DNA of 64,000 nucleotides from SIG307 sp045596385 (GTDB taxonomy: Bacteria; Bacillota; Clostridia; Lachnospirales; Lachnospiraceae): the NCBI GenBank assembly GCA_045596385.1, contig JAZOCC010000024.1, forward strand, positions 1 through 64,000. The letters are read 5' to 3'. Both the position numbers and the translations under genes were made by a program. Below the pieces are notes generated by a model, which made no database searches, was not told where the DNA came from, and saw only the letters and a program-made list of their open reading frames with translations. Shown piece by piece: positions 1 to 8,264 of the stretch (the first letter of the stretch is position 1; every line of letters starts with the position of its first letter).

Positions 1-919
1 ACCGACGGCGACCCCGGTACCTACGCCGACTGCAACCCCGGCACCGACGGCAACGCCGATACCGACGCCGACGGCAACCCCGGTACCTACGCCGACCGCA
101 ACCCCGGTACCTACACCGACAGCAACGCCTGTACCGACGGCGACACCGATTCCGACGCCTACAGCAACGCCGGTACCTACACCGACAGCGACGCCGGCAC
201 CGACTGCAACACCTGTACCGACCGCGACGCCGGCACCGACGGCAACGCCGATTCCGACGCCGACGGCAACACCTGTACCGACGGCAACGCCTGTACCGAC
301 AGCAACGCCGGCACCGACCGCGACGCCGACGCCGGAACCGACCGCGACCCCGGTACCTACGCCGACTGCAACCCCGGCACCGACGGCAACGCCTGTACCG
401 ACGGCAACGCCGGCACCGACGGCAACACCTGTACCGACGGCAACGCCGGCACCGACCGCGACGCCGGAACCGACCGCGACCCCGGAACCGACCGCGACCC
501 CGGAACCGACCGCAACCCCGGCACCGACGGCAACGCCGATTCCGACGCCGACGGCAACGCCTGTACCGACCGCGACCCCGGTACCGATTGCAACCCCGGT
601 ACCTACACCGACCGCGACCCCGGCACCGACGGCAACACCTGTACCGACGGCAACGCCTGTACCGACGGCAACGCCTGTACCGACCGCGACCCCGGCACCG
701 ACGGCAACGCCGATTCCGACGCCGACGGCAACGCCGGTACCTACGGCAACCGCGACGCCTGTACCGACAGCGATCCCGGTACCTACGCCGACAGCAACGC
801 CGGCACCGACGGCAACACCTGTACCGAAGGCAACGCCTGTACCGACAGCGACCCCGGTACCTACGCCGACGGCAACCCCGGTACCTACGCCGACAGCAAC
901 CCCGGTACCGACCGCGACG
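1..919 (+). repeat. 18-bp (and 24-bp) coding tandem repeat encoding PxPTAT
   Basis: The unit ccg-gNa-ccg-acN-gcN-acN recurs about 45 times with third-base variation and occasional two-codon insertions giving PTPTAT. The frame is intact through the whole block. Variation is mostly at wobble positions, which suggests age plus selection for the Pro/Thr/Ala pattern. Opposite-strand and other-frame open stretches here are artefacts of this composition. Confidence 0.9.
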
Positions 920-1210
920 TTGACACCGGTTATCACGATTGAAGAGGAAGAGGTTCCGCTTGGTGATGCGGAAGAGATTGTGAAAGAAGCGGTAGATGAG
1001 GAAAATGTCGGAGAGTACGAGGAAATTGTTGAAGTAGATGTACCGATGGGTGAGATGCCGAAAAAGGAAGGCGGCTTATCCAAGGGATTGATGATTGCGG
1101 GATTTTCCTTGTTATGGTTAATCATTTTGCTTATCATTGCCAGAATGATTTACAAGAAGTTAACCGAAAAGAAAGAGGAAGAAGAAACTCAGGAAGAGAA
1201 AGAAGATTAA
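2..1210 (+). CDS. Pro-Thr-Ala repeat surface protein, C-terminal part (5' end outside window)
   Basis: An open frame enters from the left edge and runs 402 codons to TAA. Roughly the first 300 residues are a low-complexity array of PAPTAT/PVPTAT hexapeptides, with some longer PIPTPTAT units. An acidic stretch of about 50 residues follows (EEEEVPLGDAEEIVKEAVDE), then one hydrophobic segment (LMIAGFSLLWLIILLIIARM) and a charged Lys/Glu tail. This is the usual plan for an extended wall-spanning stalk anchored by a C-terminal membrane helix with the tail in the cytoplasm. There is no LPXTG motif. The functional domain must lie upstream of the window. A TTG at 920 could be taken as a start, but the repeat frame runs straight through it without a stop, so it is internal. 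Function unknown. Confidence 0.8.
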   Translation, partial: PTATPVPTPTATPAPTATPIPTPTATPVPTPTATPVPTPTATPVPTATPIPTPTATPVPTPTATPAPTATPVPTATPAPTATPIPTPTATPVPTATPVPTATPAPTATPTPEPTATPVPTPTATPAPTATPVPTATPAPTATPVPTATPAPTATPEPTATPEPTATPEPTATPAPTATPIPTPTATPVPTATPVPIATPVPTPTATPAPTATPVPTATPVPTATPVPTATPAPTATPIPTPTATPVPTATATPVPTAIPVPTPTATPAPTATPVPKATPVPTATPVPTPTATPVPTPTATPVPTATLTPVITIEEEEVPLGDAEEIVKEAVDEENVGEYEEIVEVDVPMGEMPKKEGGLSKGLMIAGFSLLWLIILLIIARMIYKKLTEKKEEEETQEEKED

Positions 1211-1239
1211 TTTTGCAATATTGTTTAAAGATACATAGA

Positions 1240-1278
1240 AAGAAGGATGATTGCATTTTGCAGTCGTCCTTCTTTTTT
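1240..1278 (+). terminator. Intrinsic terminator after the surface protein gene
   Basis: AAGAAGGATGA at 1240-1250 pairs with TCGTCCTTCTT at 1264-1274 with one G-T pair. The stem is followed by a T run. Confidence 0.8.
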
Positions 1279-1366
1279 GTTGAAATATCTTTCCTTTTTC
1301 CGACAAATCTGTTATTCTGATAATAGAGAGGTATACGATTCTATTTTTCGGAAAAAGGTGATTCGA

Positions 1367-2341
1367 GTGCAGTTAAGAAAAAATATATATTGTTGTTTTC
1401 TGCTCTTGTTTCTGGCTGGGTGTACCGGTAGGGATATAGAAAAGCCGAAGCCGACAAAGGTGCCGGAATTGATAAATGACACATTTCCCGGTCAGATGTC
1501 CTTAGGAGAAAACGAACTTCCCGAAAATCCGGTTGTGCCGGATATTTTACGACCGGAGGCGTCGGGGATTTTATCGGAAGAGACGGCCCGGACGGTGATT
1601 GATTATTCTAATACGACAGACGGCTATGTGATGGTCAGATGGAAAGGAAAGTCAGAAAAGAGGATTAAGGTACAGGTAAAGGGGCCAACCACTACCTATA
1701 CATACAATCTTGTGTCAGATGTCTGGGAAACGTTTCCGTTGTCCGACGGAAACGGTACTTACCAGGTGGGAATGTATGAGAATGTGGAAGGAAGTAAGTA
1801 TGCTCTGGTACAGTCGGTGACGGCAGAGGTAGAGTTAAAGGATGAGTTTGCTCCGTTTTTGCGGCCGAATCAATATGTGGATTATGCAGATGCGGAGCAA
1901 ACCGTGAAGAAGGCGGCACAATTAACATACGGAAAGGATACAGAGCTTGAGAAGGTGCAAGCGGTGTATGAGTATGTGGTACAGAACCTGACCTATGATA
2001 AGGAACTGGCGACTACGGTAAAGAGCGGATACTTGCCGGATTTAGATGGGGTGCTGGTTTCGAAAAAAGGCATCTGTTTTGATTATGCAGCGCTGATGAC
2101 GGGGATGCTTCGCAGTCAGTCGATACCGTGCAAGCTGGTAGTGGGGTATGCCGGGGAAGTGTATCATGCATGGATCAGTGTTTACACAGAAAAGGATGGT
2201 TGGATTGACGGAGTGGTTTATTTTGATGGTGCCACCTGGAAACGTATGGATCCGACTTTTGCGTCTTCGGGGAAACAAAGTGACGAGATTATGAACTATA
2301 TCGGTGACGGGACGAATTATAGAGAAAAATATCTGTATTGA
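1367..2341 (+). CDS. Transglutaminase-like lipoprotein
   Basis: Encodes 324 residues. The GTG start at 1367 is chosen because AAAGGTG lies 6 nt upstream and the frame then opens on a lipoprotein signal: a basic start, a hydrophobic core and the lipobox LAGC with Cys19. A Ser/Thr/Pro-rich linker follows, then a beta-rich region (about 65-155) and a transglutaminase core (about 190-300). The core has a candidate catalytic triad: Cys237 (KGICFDYAAL), His267 (YHAWI) and Asp295 (MDPTF). The family is known for cysteine peptidase or crosslinking activity; which applies here cannot be told. The gene ends 11 nt before the PilC-type gene, so it probably belongs to the pilus operon and may process or crosslink surface material. 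The longer upstream frame lacks a ribosome-binding site and overlaps the terminator. Confidence 0.8.
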   Translation: MQLRKNIYCCFLLLFLAGCTGRDIEKPKPTKVPELINDTFPGQMSLGENELPENPVVPDILRPEASGILSEETARTVIDYSNTTDGYVMVRWKGKSEKRIKVQVKGPTTTYTYNLVSDVWETFPLSDGNGTYQVGMYENVEGSKYALVQSVTAEVELKDEFAPFLRPNQYVDYADAEQTVKKAAQLTYGKDTELEKVQAVYEYVVQNLTYDKELATTVKSGYLPDLDGVLVSKKGICFDYAALMTGMLRSQSIPCKLVVGYAGEVYHAWISVYTEKDGWIDGVVYFDGATWKRMDPTFASSGKQSDEIMNYIGDGTNYREKYLY

Positions 2342-2352
2342 GGTGGTTTGGT

Positions 2353-3393
2353 ATGAGACAACTGACAAATCAGGAGCTTTATTCGTTTTGCGAGCAGATG
2401 GAATGGCTGATTCATTCCGGTGTAAGTGTAGGAGAGGCTCTTCGCTTATTGGCGGAGGATGAAGCAGACGGGATGTTGCGGACGGTGTTATTACAGGTAG
2501 AGGAATCCGTGGAGGATGGTGTATCGGTAGCAGAAGCATTAAAGAAAAACGGATGGTTTTCCGGGCATGTATGCGGGATTCTTGCAACAGGAGAAAGAAC
2601 AGGACGCCTGGAGGAGTCGTTTCAGGCATTGAAGTTGTATTATCAGGAAAAAGAGCAAGCGGGCAGACGTATCAAAAGTGCGTTGTTACAGCCGACTTTT
2701 TTACTGCTGTTACTGACGGTTGTGCTGGGGACTTTGCTTGCCTATGTAATACCGACGTTTGAGTCTGTGTATGCGTCGTTGGGAGGTACGATGACAGGTG
2801 TGGCAGGAGCATTGCTTGCAATCGGACGTTGGCTGCGAAAGTGGATTTTAATAGTGTTTCTTCCGATTGGGGCGGTTCTGTTGTTTGTATTATTGTTTGC
2901 TGTATGTACGCCGGTTCGGGAAAAAACACTTCGTTTTTTCAAAAAGTTAGGCAACGACCGGGGCGTCATGCGGAAAGAGAACGATGCAGCTATTGCGCAG
3001 GTGTTGGCCATGGGACTGGGAAGCGGCTTGCCCTTGGAGGATACCATGGAGCTGGCAGCCGGGGCAATGGAGGATGAACCCCGGGCGAAAAAACGGTGTC
3101 AGCAGTGTAAGGAAGCATTAGTTAGCGGAATTCCGTTATTGGATGCATTAAAAGAATCGGAAATACTGCCACAGTCGGCATGTCGTTTGTTAAGTGTGGG
3201 AATACAGGGGGGCAACGGAGATGCAGTGATGCGGGAAATCGCAAATAAGCTTTCGGAGGAAGCAGAAGCGGCGCTTGCAAATAAGGTGGATAAGATAGAG
3301 CCCACGCTTGTATTGACGGTATCTGTATTGGTAGGTGCTATTTTGCTGCTGGTGATGACTCCGTTGATGAACATTATGGAAACAATCGGGTGA
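2353..3393 (+). CDS. Type II secretion/type IV pilus inner-membrane platform protein (PilC/GspF/ComGB family)
   Basis: 346 residues, ATG at 2353 with GAGGTGG 6 nt upstream. Two homologous T2SSF domains are visible, each opening with a helical SGVSVGEALRLL- or GSGLPLEDTMELA-type motif. Three or more long hydrophobic segments are present (LLLLLTVVLGTLLAYVIP; ILIVFLPIGAVLLFVLLF; LVLTVSVLVGAILLLVM). The family forms the membrane platform that couples the cytoplasmic ATPase to pilin assembly. It is followed by small pilin-like genes and pilT, so it is the core assembly gene of this operon. The length fits the clostridial family, which is shorter than proteobacterial PilC. Confidence 0.9.
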   Translation: MRQLTNQELYSFCEQMEWLIHSGVSVGEALRLLAEDEADGMLRTVLLQVEESVEDGVSVAEALKKNGWFSGHVCGILATGERTGRLEESFQALKLYYQEKEQAGRRIKSALLQPTFLLLLLTVVLGTLLAYVIPTFESVYASLGGTMTGVAGALLAIGRWLRKWILIVFLPIGAVLLFVLLFAVCTPVREKTLRFFKKLGNDRGVMRKENDAAIAQVLAMGLGSGLPLEDTMELAAGAMEDEPRAKKRCQQCKEALVSGIPLLDALKESEILPQSACRLLSVGIQGGNGDAVMREIANKLSEEAEAALANKVDKIEPTLVLTVSVLVGAILLLVMTPLMNIMETIG

Positions 3394-3397
3394 TACA

Positions 3398-3721
3398 ATG
3401 AAAAAGAGAATCGGATACATAAAAAGGATTGGATGTTTCATCGCATGCATCGGAGTTCTGACGGTATTTGCGATGGCGGTTTTTAATGTGAAAGAGGGAA
3501 ACCGTGCGGAAGAGAAAATGCAACTGGAGGAAGCAATACGGCGTAGCGTGGTGACCTATTATGCAACGGAAGGAGTGTACCCGCCGGATTTTGCTTATGT
3601 AAAGGAAAAGTACGGTATTTTGGTGGATGAGTCCCGCTATGTTGTAGTTTATGATGCATTTGCGGAAAATCTTATGCCGGATATCACCGTGTTGGAAAGG
3701 GATTATGAAAAAGGAAACTAG
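3398..3721 (+). CDS. Small membrane-anchored protein of the pilus operon
   Basis: 107 residues. ATG lies 4 nt after the stop of the PilC-type gene, with GGTGA just upstream. A basic N-terminus (MKKRIGYIKR) precedes one hydrophobic helix (IGCFIACIGVLTVFAMAVF) and a soluble domain with a YYATEGVYPPDFAYVKEKYGI segment. That segment resembles the N-terminal alpha-helix/loop of major or minor pilins, where Tyr-Pro-rich motifs follow the helix. No canonical G-F/T-L-x-E prepilin peptidase site is obvious. Probably a pilin-like subunit or an assembly accessory; function inferred from position only. Confidence 0.7.
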   Translation: MKKRIGYIKRIGCFIACIGVLTVFAMAVFNVKEGNRAEEKMQLEEAIRRSVVTYYATEGVYPPDFAYVKEKYGILVDESRYVVVYDAFAENLMPDITVLERDYEKGN

Positions 3722-4202
3722 CAATCAAACGGGGAAAATACTTACATTGGTTTTGTTTTCCGTACTTGCGGTGTGTATGATTTTGGTACTTTTGACCGGT
3801 GTCGGTGTATACAAACGGCTGACAATCCGGGGACAGGAATCCTATGAGAACCGTACGGTGCCGCTTTATATTGCCACAAAGGTAAGACAGGCAGACTTTG
3901 CCGGTGGGGTGGCAACGGAATGTTGTAACGGAAAGGATGTATTGCGATTAAATGAACGGATTGACGGAGATGTTTATGTGACCCGGATTTATTATCACGA
4001 AGGATATGTGCGGGAATGGTTTGCTGCAGAAAATGTGCCTTTTGAACCGACGGAAGGAGAGAAGATTGCACCGGCCGAAGAGGTGGTCTTTTCTTTGGAG
4101 GAAGGAAATCTACGGGTTGCCGTAAGACAGGAAAACGGAACTGTTTCGGAACAAATGCTTACCTTGCGAAGTCTCGGAGGGGAGGCTGCATATGAAAAAT
4201 AA
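3705..4202 (+). CDS. Single-pass membrane protein of the pilus operon (DUF4860-like)
   Basis: 165 residues. ATG at 3705 has GAAAGGG upstream and overlaps the preceding gene by 17 nt, implying translational coupling. One N-terminal transmembrane helix (ILTLVLFSVLAVCMILVLLTGVGVY) is followed by an extracytoplasmic beta-rich domain with two adjacent cysteines (TECCNGKDVLRL). Comparable single-pass proteins sit in clostridial pilus/Tad-like loci and are usually annotated DUF4860; I assign that from general resemblance, not a search. It may be a minor pilin or alignment subunit. Confidence 0.65.
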   Translation: MKKETSNQTGKILTLVLFSVLAVCMILVLLTGVGVYKRLTIRGQESYENRTVPLYIATKVRQADFAGGVATECCNGKDVLRLNERIDGDVYVTRIYYHEGYVREWFAAENVPFEPTEGEKIAPAEEVVFSLEEGNLRVAVRQENGTVSEQMLTLRSLGGEAAYEK

Positions 4203-4629
4203 ATCTATGTTAGTACTGATTGAGCATATTGTAATGCTTTTGGTATTTGCTTTGGCAGCATCGGTGTGTATACGGATGTTTGTGCTTTCGGAACAGTTGT
4301 CCCGCAAATACGAGGCAACGGACCGGGCGGTGCTGGCGGCACAGAATCTTGCGGAATTACTGAAAAACAGCGGGAGGGCGAAGCTCACGGAAGTGCCGGA
4401 AGAGGGACAGCCCGATGGGAATGCCCGGGAGATATATTATGATAAGGAATGGAAGGTGACAGAGAAAGCTTCGGCGGAGTTTGTGGCGAAGGTGACCTGT
4501 ACGGAGGAGGAGAACGGATTTTTGTTTCGAGGAGAAATTGTGATTTCTATGATAAATGGAGAGGAATTGTTCCGGCTCCCGGTGGCAGGACAAAAAACGG
4601 CGGAGGTGACAGGGCATGAAGAGAACTGA
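4192..4629 (+). CDS. Pilin-like protein of the pilus operon
   Basis: 145 residues, ATG at 4192 overlapping the previous gene by 11 nt, with GGAGGGGAGG upstream. The N-terminus is MKNKSMLVLIEHIVMLLVFALAAS. A hydrophobic helix carries a Glu at its fifth position after a short basic leader, which is reminiscent of the Glu5 of type IV pilins, although the Gly/Ala cleavage residue is not clear. The helix continues as an amphipathic segment (LSEQLSRKYEATDRAVLAAQNLAELLK), as in pilin alpha-1, and a beta domain follows. Likely a minor pilin/pseudopilin. Confidence 0.65.
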   Translation: MKNKSMLVLIEHIVMLLVFALAASVCIRMFVLSEQLSRKYEATDRAVLAAQNLAELLKNSGRAKLTEVPEEGQPDGNAREIYYDKEWKVTEKASAEFVAKVTCTEEENGFLFRGEIVISMINGEELFRLPVAGQKTAEVTGHEEN

Positions 4630-5014
4630 TACACCAACCGCAGTAGGCGGAAGTTCACTGCTTGTAATTTTTATTGTACTTTGCCTGACGGTATTTGCCT
4701 TGTTAAGTCTTTCTTCGGTACAGGCGGACGGTCGCCTGAGTACGGCGTCTGCAGAAGCGGTGTACGCATACTACGCAGCGGACTGTGAGGCAGAAGAGAT
4801 ACTGTCACAGTTACGGCAGGGAAATATACCGGAAGGAGTTAGCGTGTCGGGGAATCGGTATTGTTATGAATGCGATGTCACAGATACACAAAAACTTGTA
4901 GTGGAAGCAGAGATAAGCGGTAGCAGCTATCGGATACTGCGGTGGCAGACCGAGAGTACCCTTTTGTGGCAGGGGGATGACACATTACAGGTATGGGATG
5001 GAGTGTCGGAGTAG
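4616..5014 (+). CDS. Minor-pilin-like (PilX-type) protein of the pilus operon
   Basis: 132 residues, ATG at 4616 overlapping the previous gene by 14 nt. The N-terminus has GGSSLLVIFIVLCLTVFALLSLSSVQAD: a Gly-Gly-Ser followed by a long hydrophobic helix, and then a helical segment with paired tyrosines and two acidic residues (AVYAYYAADCEAEEIL). This organisation is typical of PilX/GspK-type initiator subunits, though the protein is short. Three cysteines occur in the C-terminal domain. The role is inferred from topology and from position immediately before pilT. Confidence 0.65.
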   Translation: MKRTDTPTAVGGSSLLVIFIVLCLTVFALLSLSSVQADGRLSTASAEAVYAYYAADCEAEEILSQLRQGNIPEGVSVSGNRYCYECDVTDTQKLVVEAEISGSSYRILRWQTESTLLWQGDDTLQVWDGVSE

Positions 5015-5034
5015 AAGAAACGGAGGAAAGCAAA

Positions 5035-6090
5035 ATGCAGGTGACGGATTTTTTAAAACGGGCGGTGGAGGATAATGCATCGGATTTATTTATTTTGGCG
5101 GGTAGTCCGGTGCTTGAAAAAAAGGACCGGCATATTGTGGCGCTAACAGATCGCCATATGTTGCCGGAGGAAACGAAGCAGCTTATTGCGGAGATTTATT
5201 CCATGGCAGAAAGAGGAAGGGGAATCTATGAGAAAACAGGAGATGACGATTTCTCATTTGCCATCCCGGGTATGGCTCGTTTTCGCGTCAACGCTTATCG
5301 ACAGAGAGGCTCCTATGCGGCAGTAATTCGTGTGGTGGCTTTTGATATTCCGGATTGGAATGAACTTCATATTTCCGAAGAAATCATGAATCTGGCGAAT
5401 CTGGCGGATGGTTTGATTCTTGTTACGGGAACCGCGGGTAGCGGAAAGTCTACGACCCAGGCTTGCCTGATTGACCGGATTAACGATACGAGAGAAGCAC
5501 ATATCGTAACATTAGAGGATCCGATTGAGTATCTGCACACACATAAAAAGAGTATTATCAGCCAGAGAGAGATTTCCATTGATACGGAGGACTATATTTC
5601 GGCTCTCCGTGCATGTCTTCGTCAGGCTCCGGATGTAATTTTGATGGGAGAGATGCGTGATGCGGAGACGATTCGTACCGCGATGACGGCAGCGGAAACA
5701 GGACATTTGGTAATTGCCACCTTGCATACCAAAGGAGCAGTGAATACCATCGACCGTATTTTGGACTCCTTCCCAAGTGAACAACAGGGACAGGTCAGGG
5801 TACAGCTCAGTATGGTGTTGCGTACGGTGGTATCCCAACAGTTGGTACCGGGTATGGACGGATCTTTGATTCCGGCTTTTGAAATCATGCATGCGGACCA
5901 TGCAATCCGGAATATGATCCGGGATAATAAGAATCACCAGATTACCAATGCCATGATTGCCGGAGGAGACGACGGAATGGTAACCATGGACCGGTATTTG
6001 TTGGGACTGTACGAGCAGGAAAAAATCAGCAAAGATACTCTTTTGGACTACTGTGACAATCCGGAAGCAATAAAGAAGAGAATCCAATAA
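5035..6090 (+). CDS. pilT: Twitching motility ATPase PilT
   Basis: 351 residues, ATG at 5035 with CGGAGG 7-8 nt upstream. This start gives the family N-terminus (MQVTDFLKRAVEDNASDLFILAG). An N-terminal PAS-like domain precedes the RecA-like domain, which has Walker A GTAGSGKST (about 132-140), Asp-box LEDPIEY, Walker B APDVILMGEMRD (about 198-209) and His-box HLVIATLHT (about 224-232). PilT powers pilus retraction at the inner face of the membrane. The Walker and His motifs are intact. It closes the operon; the extension ATPase PilB, pilM/N/O and prepilin peptidase are not in this window. Confidence 0.93.
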   Translation: MQVTDFLKRAVEDNASDLFILAGSPVLEKKDRHIVALTDRHMLPEETKQLIAEIYSMAERGRGIYEKTGDDDFSFAIPGMARFRVNAYRQRGSYAAVIRVVAFDIPDWNELHISEEIMNLANLADGLILVTGTAGSGKSTTQACLIDRINDTREAHIVTLEDPIEYLHTHKKSIISQREISIDTEDYISALRACLRQAPDVILMGEMRDAETIRTAMTAAETGHLVIATLHTKGAVNTIDRILDSFPSEQQGQVRVQLSMVLRTVVSQQLVPGMDGSLIPAFEIMHADHAIRNMIRDNKNHQITNAMIAGGDDGMVTMDRYLLGLYEQEKISKDTLLDYCDNPEAIKKRIQ

Positions 6091-6191
6091 TTTTCGATAC
6101 ATGATTTCTCTTTTGTCCTCATAGTATGTAGAGAATATACCTGTCTGACCCGCAAAGGTGCGGTCCGGCATGAGGAATCGGAGGAGATATT

Positions 6192-7187
6192 GTGGAGGAA
6201 AAGAGTCTTGATTTTTTTGAAAAATATGATATTACGGTAACCGGCACCGCAAGGACCCGGGGCGCATTTCGCATCGACACCGAGCGGGGGCCGAAGTTAC
6301 TGTTGCCATATAGCGGAAGCGAAGCAAGGGCAGGGTTTGAACAGGGATTGTTGACCTGCCTGACGGAGCGTGGTTTTTTTGTGGACGGATATGTGGCAAA
6401 CAAAGAGGGCACCTACGTAACCAAGGATGAGTACGAGGAGCCTTTTTTGATGAAAAACTGGTACTTTGGAGAAGAATGTAACGTAAGAAAGCCGGACCAG
6501 GCACTTCTTGCGGTGAGGCATCTGGCGGCATTACATAATGCGATGGTGGGCGTGACGGCATCGGCGGAGGAACTTCCGGGAGCGGTACAAAAAAGTCTGC
6601 CGGAGCTGTTTGAAAAACGAAACCGGGAGCTGCGCCGGGTGCGGGCTTTTATCCGGGAGAAAAAGCGAAAGGCATATTTTGAAACGGTGTATATTAATAC
6701 CTTTTCGGAGTTTTACGAGAAGGCGGAGGCGGCTCTTGTCCGGGCAAAGGAATGTGGCTGTACGGAAACACTGGAAGCGGCACTGGCGGAAGGAAGAGCC
6801 TGTCACGGTACCTATACCCATCACAATCTTTTGGTGTTACATGACGGAAACTTTGCAACGGTAAATTTTGATAAAGCATGTCTCGGAGTTCAGATAGCGG
6901 ACTTTTACCTGTTTTTCCGGAAATTAATGGAGAAGACCGGTTGGGACCGGGGGCTGGCAGAGCGTATCATGCAAGCCTATAGCGAAGTGCGCAAAGTGGA
7001 AAAGCCGGAGTGGCAGGTGTTTTGTCTTTTGCTTTCTTATCCGGAAAAGTTCTGGAAAATTACCAATAGCTACAATAACGGAAAGAAGTCCTGGATTCCT
7101 CAGAAAACCACGGAAAAGCTTCTGGCGGTAAAGGAGCAGGAGAAGGAAAAGCAGGCACTGCTGGAGGATGTGGCAGGATGGTGCTAG
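6192..7187 (+). CDS. CotS-family spore coat protein (kinase-like fold)
   Basis: 331 residues from GTG at 6192, with GGAGGAG upstream; no in-frame ATG gives a complete family N-terminus. The pattern is that of the CotS/YsxE family, an aminoglycoside-phosphotransferase-like fold: an N-lobe with a Lys in MKNWYFGEECNV, helical HLAALHNAM, then CHGTYTHHNLLV in place of the catalytic HGD loop, and VNFDKACLGVQIADFYLFFRKLMEK for the metal-binding region. The usual catalytic Asp after HG is missing (HGTYTHHN), as is common in the coat branch, so activity is doubtful. The family associates with the spore coat. The gene stands alone between the pilus operon and a coiled-coil gene. Confidence 0.8.
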   Translation: MEEKSLDFFEKYDITVTGTARTRGAFRIDTERGPKLLLPYSGSEARAGFEQGLLTCLTERGFFVDGYVANKEGTYVTKDEYEEPFLMKNWYFGEECNVRKPDQALLAVRHLAALHNAMVGVTASAEELPGAVQKSLPELFEKRNRELRRVRAFIREKKRKAYFETVYINTFSEFYEKAEAALVRAKECGCTETLEAALAEGRACHGTYTHHNLLVLHDGNFATVNFDKACLGVQIADFYLFFRKLMEKTGWDRGLAERIMQAYSEVRKVEKPEWQVFCLLLSYPEKFWKITNSYNNGKKSWIPQKTTEKLLAVKEQEKEKQALLEDVAGWC

Positions 7188-7284
7188 AGGCGTTTGGGAC
7201 TGCAGGCTCATTGACAGAATGCGGAAGATTGGGTATATTATATCGATAAGGCAATAAAGACAAATGAGGGAAAAGGAGCATAAT

Positions 7285-8226
7285 ATGGTGGGATATGACG
7301 AACGATTTGCGCGGGTGAAGGAAAGACTGGCACGAAAGCAACATTTAGAGGCGATAATGCCGGACTTGCAGAATCAGTATAGCGATGTACTGGCGAAGGT
7401 GACGGAGCTACGGGAAATAAAGGCTGAGGAGCAGAAGGATGTAGACCGGTTGGAGCAGGGAAGTCTTGCGGCCTTTTTCCTGAATGTAGTCGGAAAAAAG
7501 GAAGAAAAGCTTGCCAAAGAACAGCGGGAGGCCTACCAGGCGGCGGTAAAGTGTGACGCTGCGGAAAAGGAACTGTTTGAGGTTGAGTCCCGTCTTAACA
7601 GGACGGTAGAGGAGCTTGCTTCTTTACAGGATTGTGAAAAAGAATACGAAATGTTGCTGCAGGAAAAGCGGAACGATATCAAACGACAGGGTCTGCCGGC
7701 AGCGGAGGAAATCATAAAGATTGAGAAGCAGCTGTTTGAGGTGGAGAAGAAGGAAAAGGAAATCAGGGAAGCTGTTGCTGCCGGAACCAAGGCAAAGGAG
7801 CTTGCGAAAGCGGCTCATGAGAGTTTGGACAGTGCGGACGGGTGGAGTACCTGGGATTTGTTTGGCGGAGGGCTTATGACCGATATGCTGAAGCATGGAG
7901 ATATCGACGAAGCCCAGAAGCGGATTGAAGAGCTACAGATACAGCTTCGTAATTTTAAAACAGAGCTTACGGATGTGCGGATTGAGGCAACCATCACCAT
8001 TGATATTGATGAGATGCTGAAGTTTGCGGACTATGTGTTTGACGGCTTTTTTGCGGACTATACGGTGAAGCACCGGATTGAGGATGCCATCGGACAAGTG
8101 AAAGAAACAGAAGAAAAGATAGACGGGCTGTTAAGACAGCTGAGCTTGTTGGAGGCGGAGAATGAGAAGGAATCGGAACGTTGTCGGGAGACAATGCACC
8201 GGTTGATTACGACAACGGAAGTATAA
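7285..8226 (+). CDS. Coiled-coil protein of unknown function
   Basis: 313 residues, ATG at 7285 with AAAGGAG 6 nt upstream. Nearly the whole chain is charged and helical: long heptad-rich segments at about 8-160 and 210-310, interrupted by a Gly-rich patch (DSADGWSTWDLFGGGLMTDMLKHG, about 185-208). A fairly conserved motif is FADYVFDGFFADYTVKHRIEDA. There is no signal peptide or membrane segment, so it is cytoplasmic. I do not recognise a named family. Genes of this layout turn up as uncharacterised neighbours of toxic-ion or envelope-stress genes, but nothing here fixes a role. Confidence 0.75.
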   Translation: MVGYDERFARVKERLARKQHLEAIMPDLQNQYSDVLAKVTELREIKAEEQKDVDRLEQGSLAAFFLNVVGKKEEKLAKEQREAYQAAVKCDAAEKELFEVESRLNRTVEELASLQDCEKEYEMLLQEKRNDIKRQGLPAAEEIIKIEKQLFEVEKKEKEIREAVAAGTKAKELAKAAHESLDSADGWSTWDLFGGGLMTDMLKHGDIDEAQKRIEELQIQLRNFKTELTDVRIEATITIDIDEMLKFADYVFDGFFADYTVKHRIEDAIGQVKETEEKIDGLLRQLSLLEAENEKESERCRETMHRLITTTEV

Positions 8227-8264
8227 GGGTGGAAAAATAAGACGGGTACAAAGGAGTTACTATT

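Noticed and set aside
357..923. Arg-rich and Ser/Pro-rich open frames in the repeat block on both strands
   Set aside because: They are alternative readings of the 18-bp repeat; only the PxPTAT frame joins smoothly to the acidic and membrane segments and ends at a normal stop.
2042..2629. 195-codon minus-strand frame across the lipoprotein/PilC boundary
   Set aside because: It is antisense to two well-supported genes and has no start signal or recognisable content.
5512..6171. 219-codon minus-strand frame antisense to pilT
   Set aside because: Shadow of the ATPase coding strand, which has intact Walker motifs.
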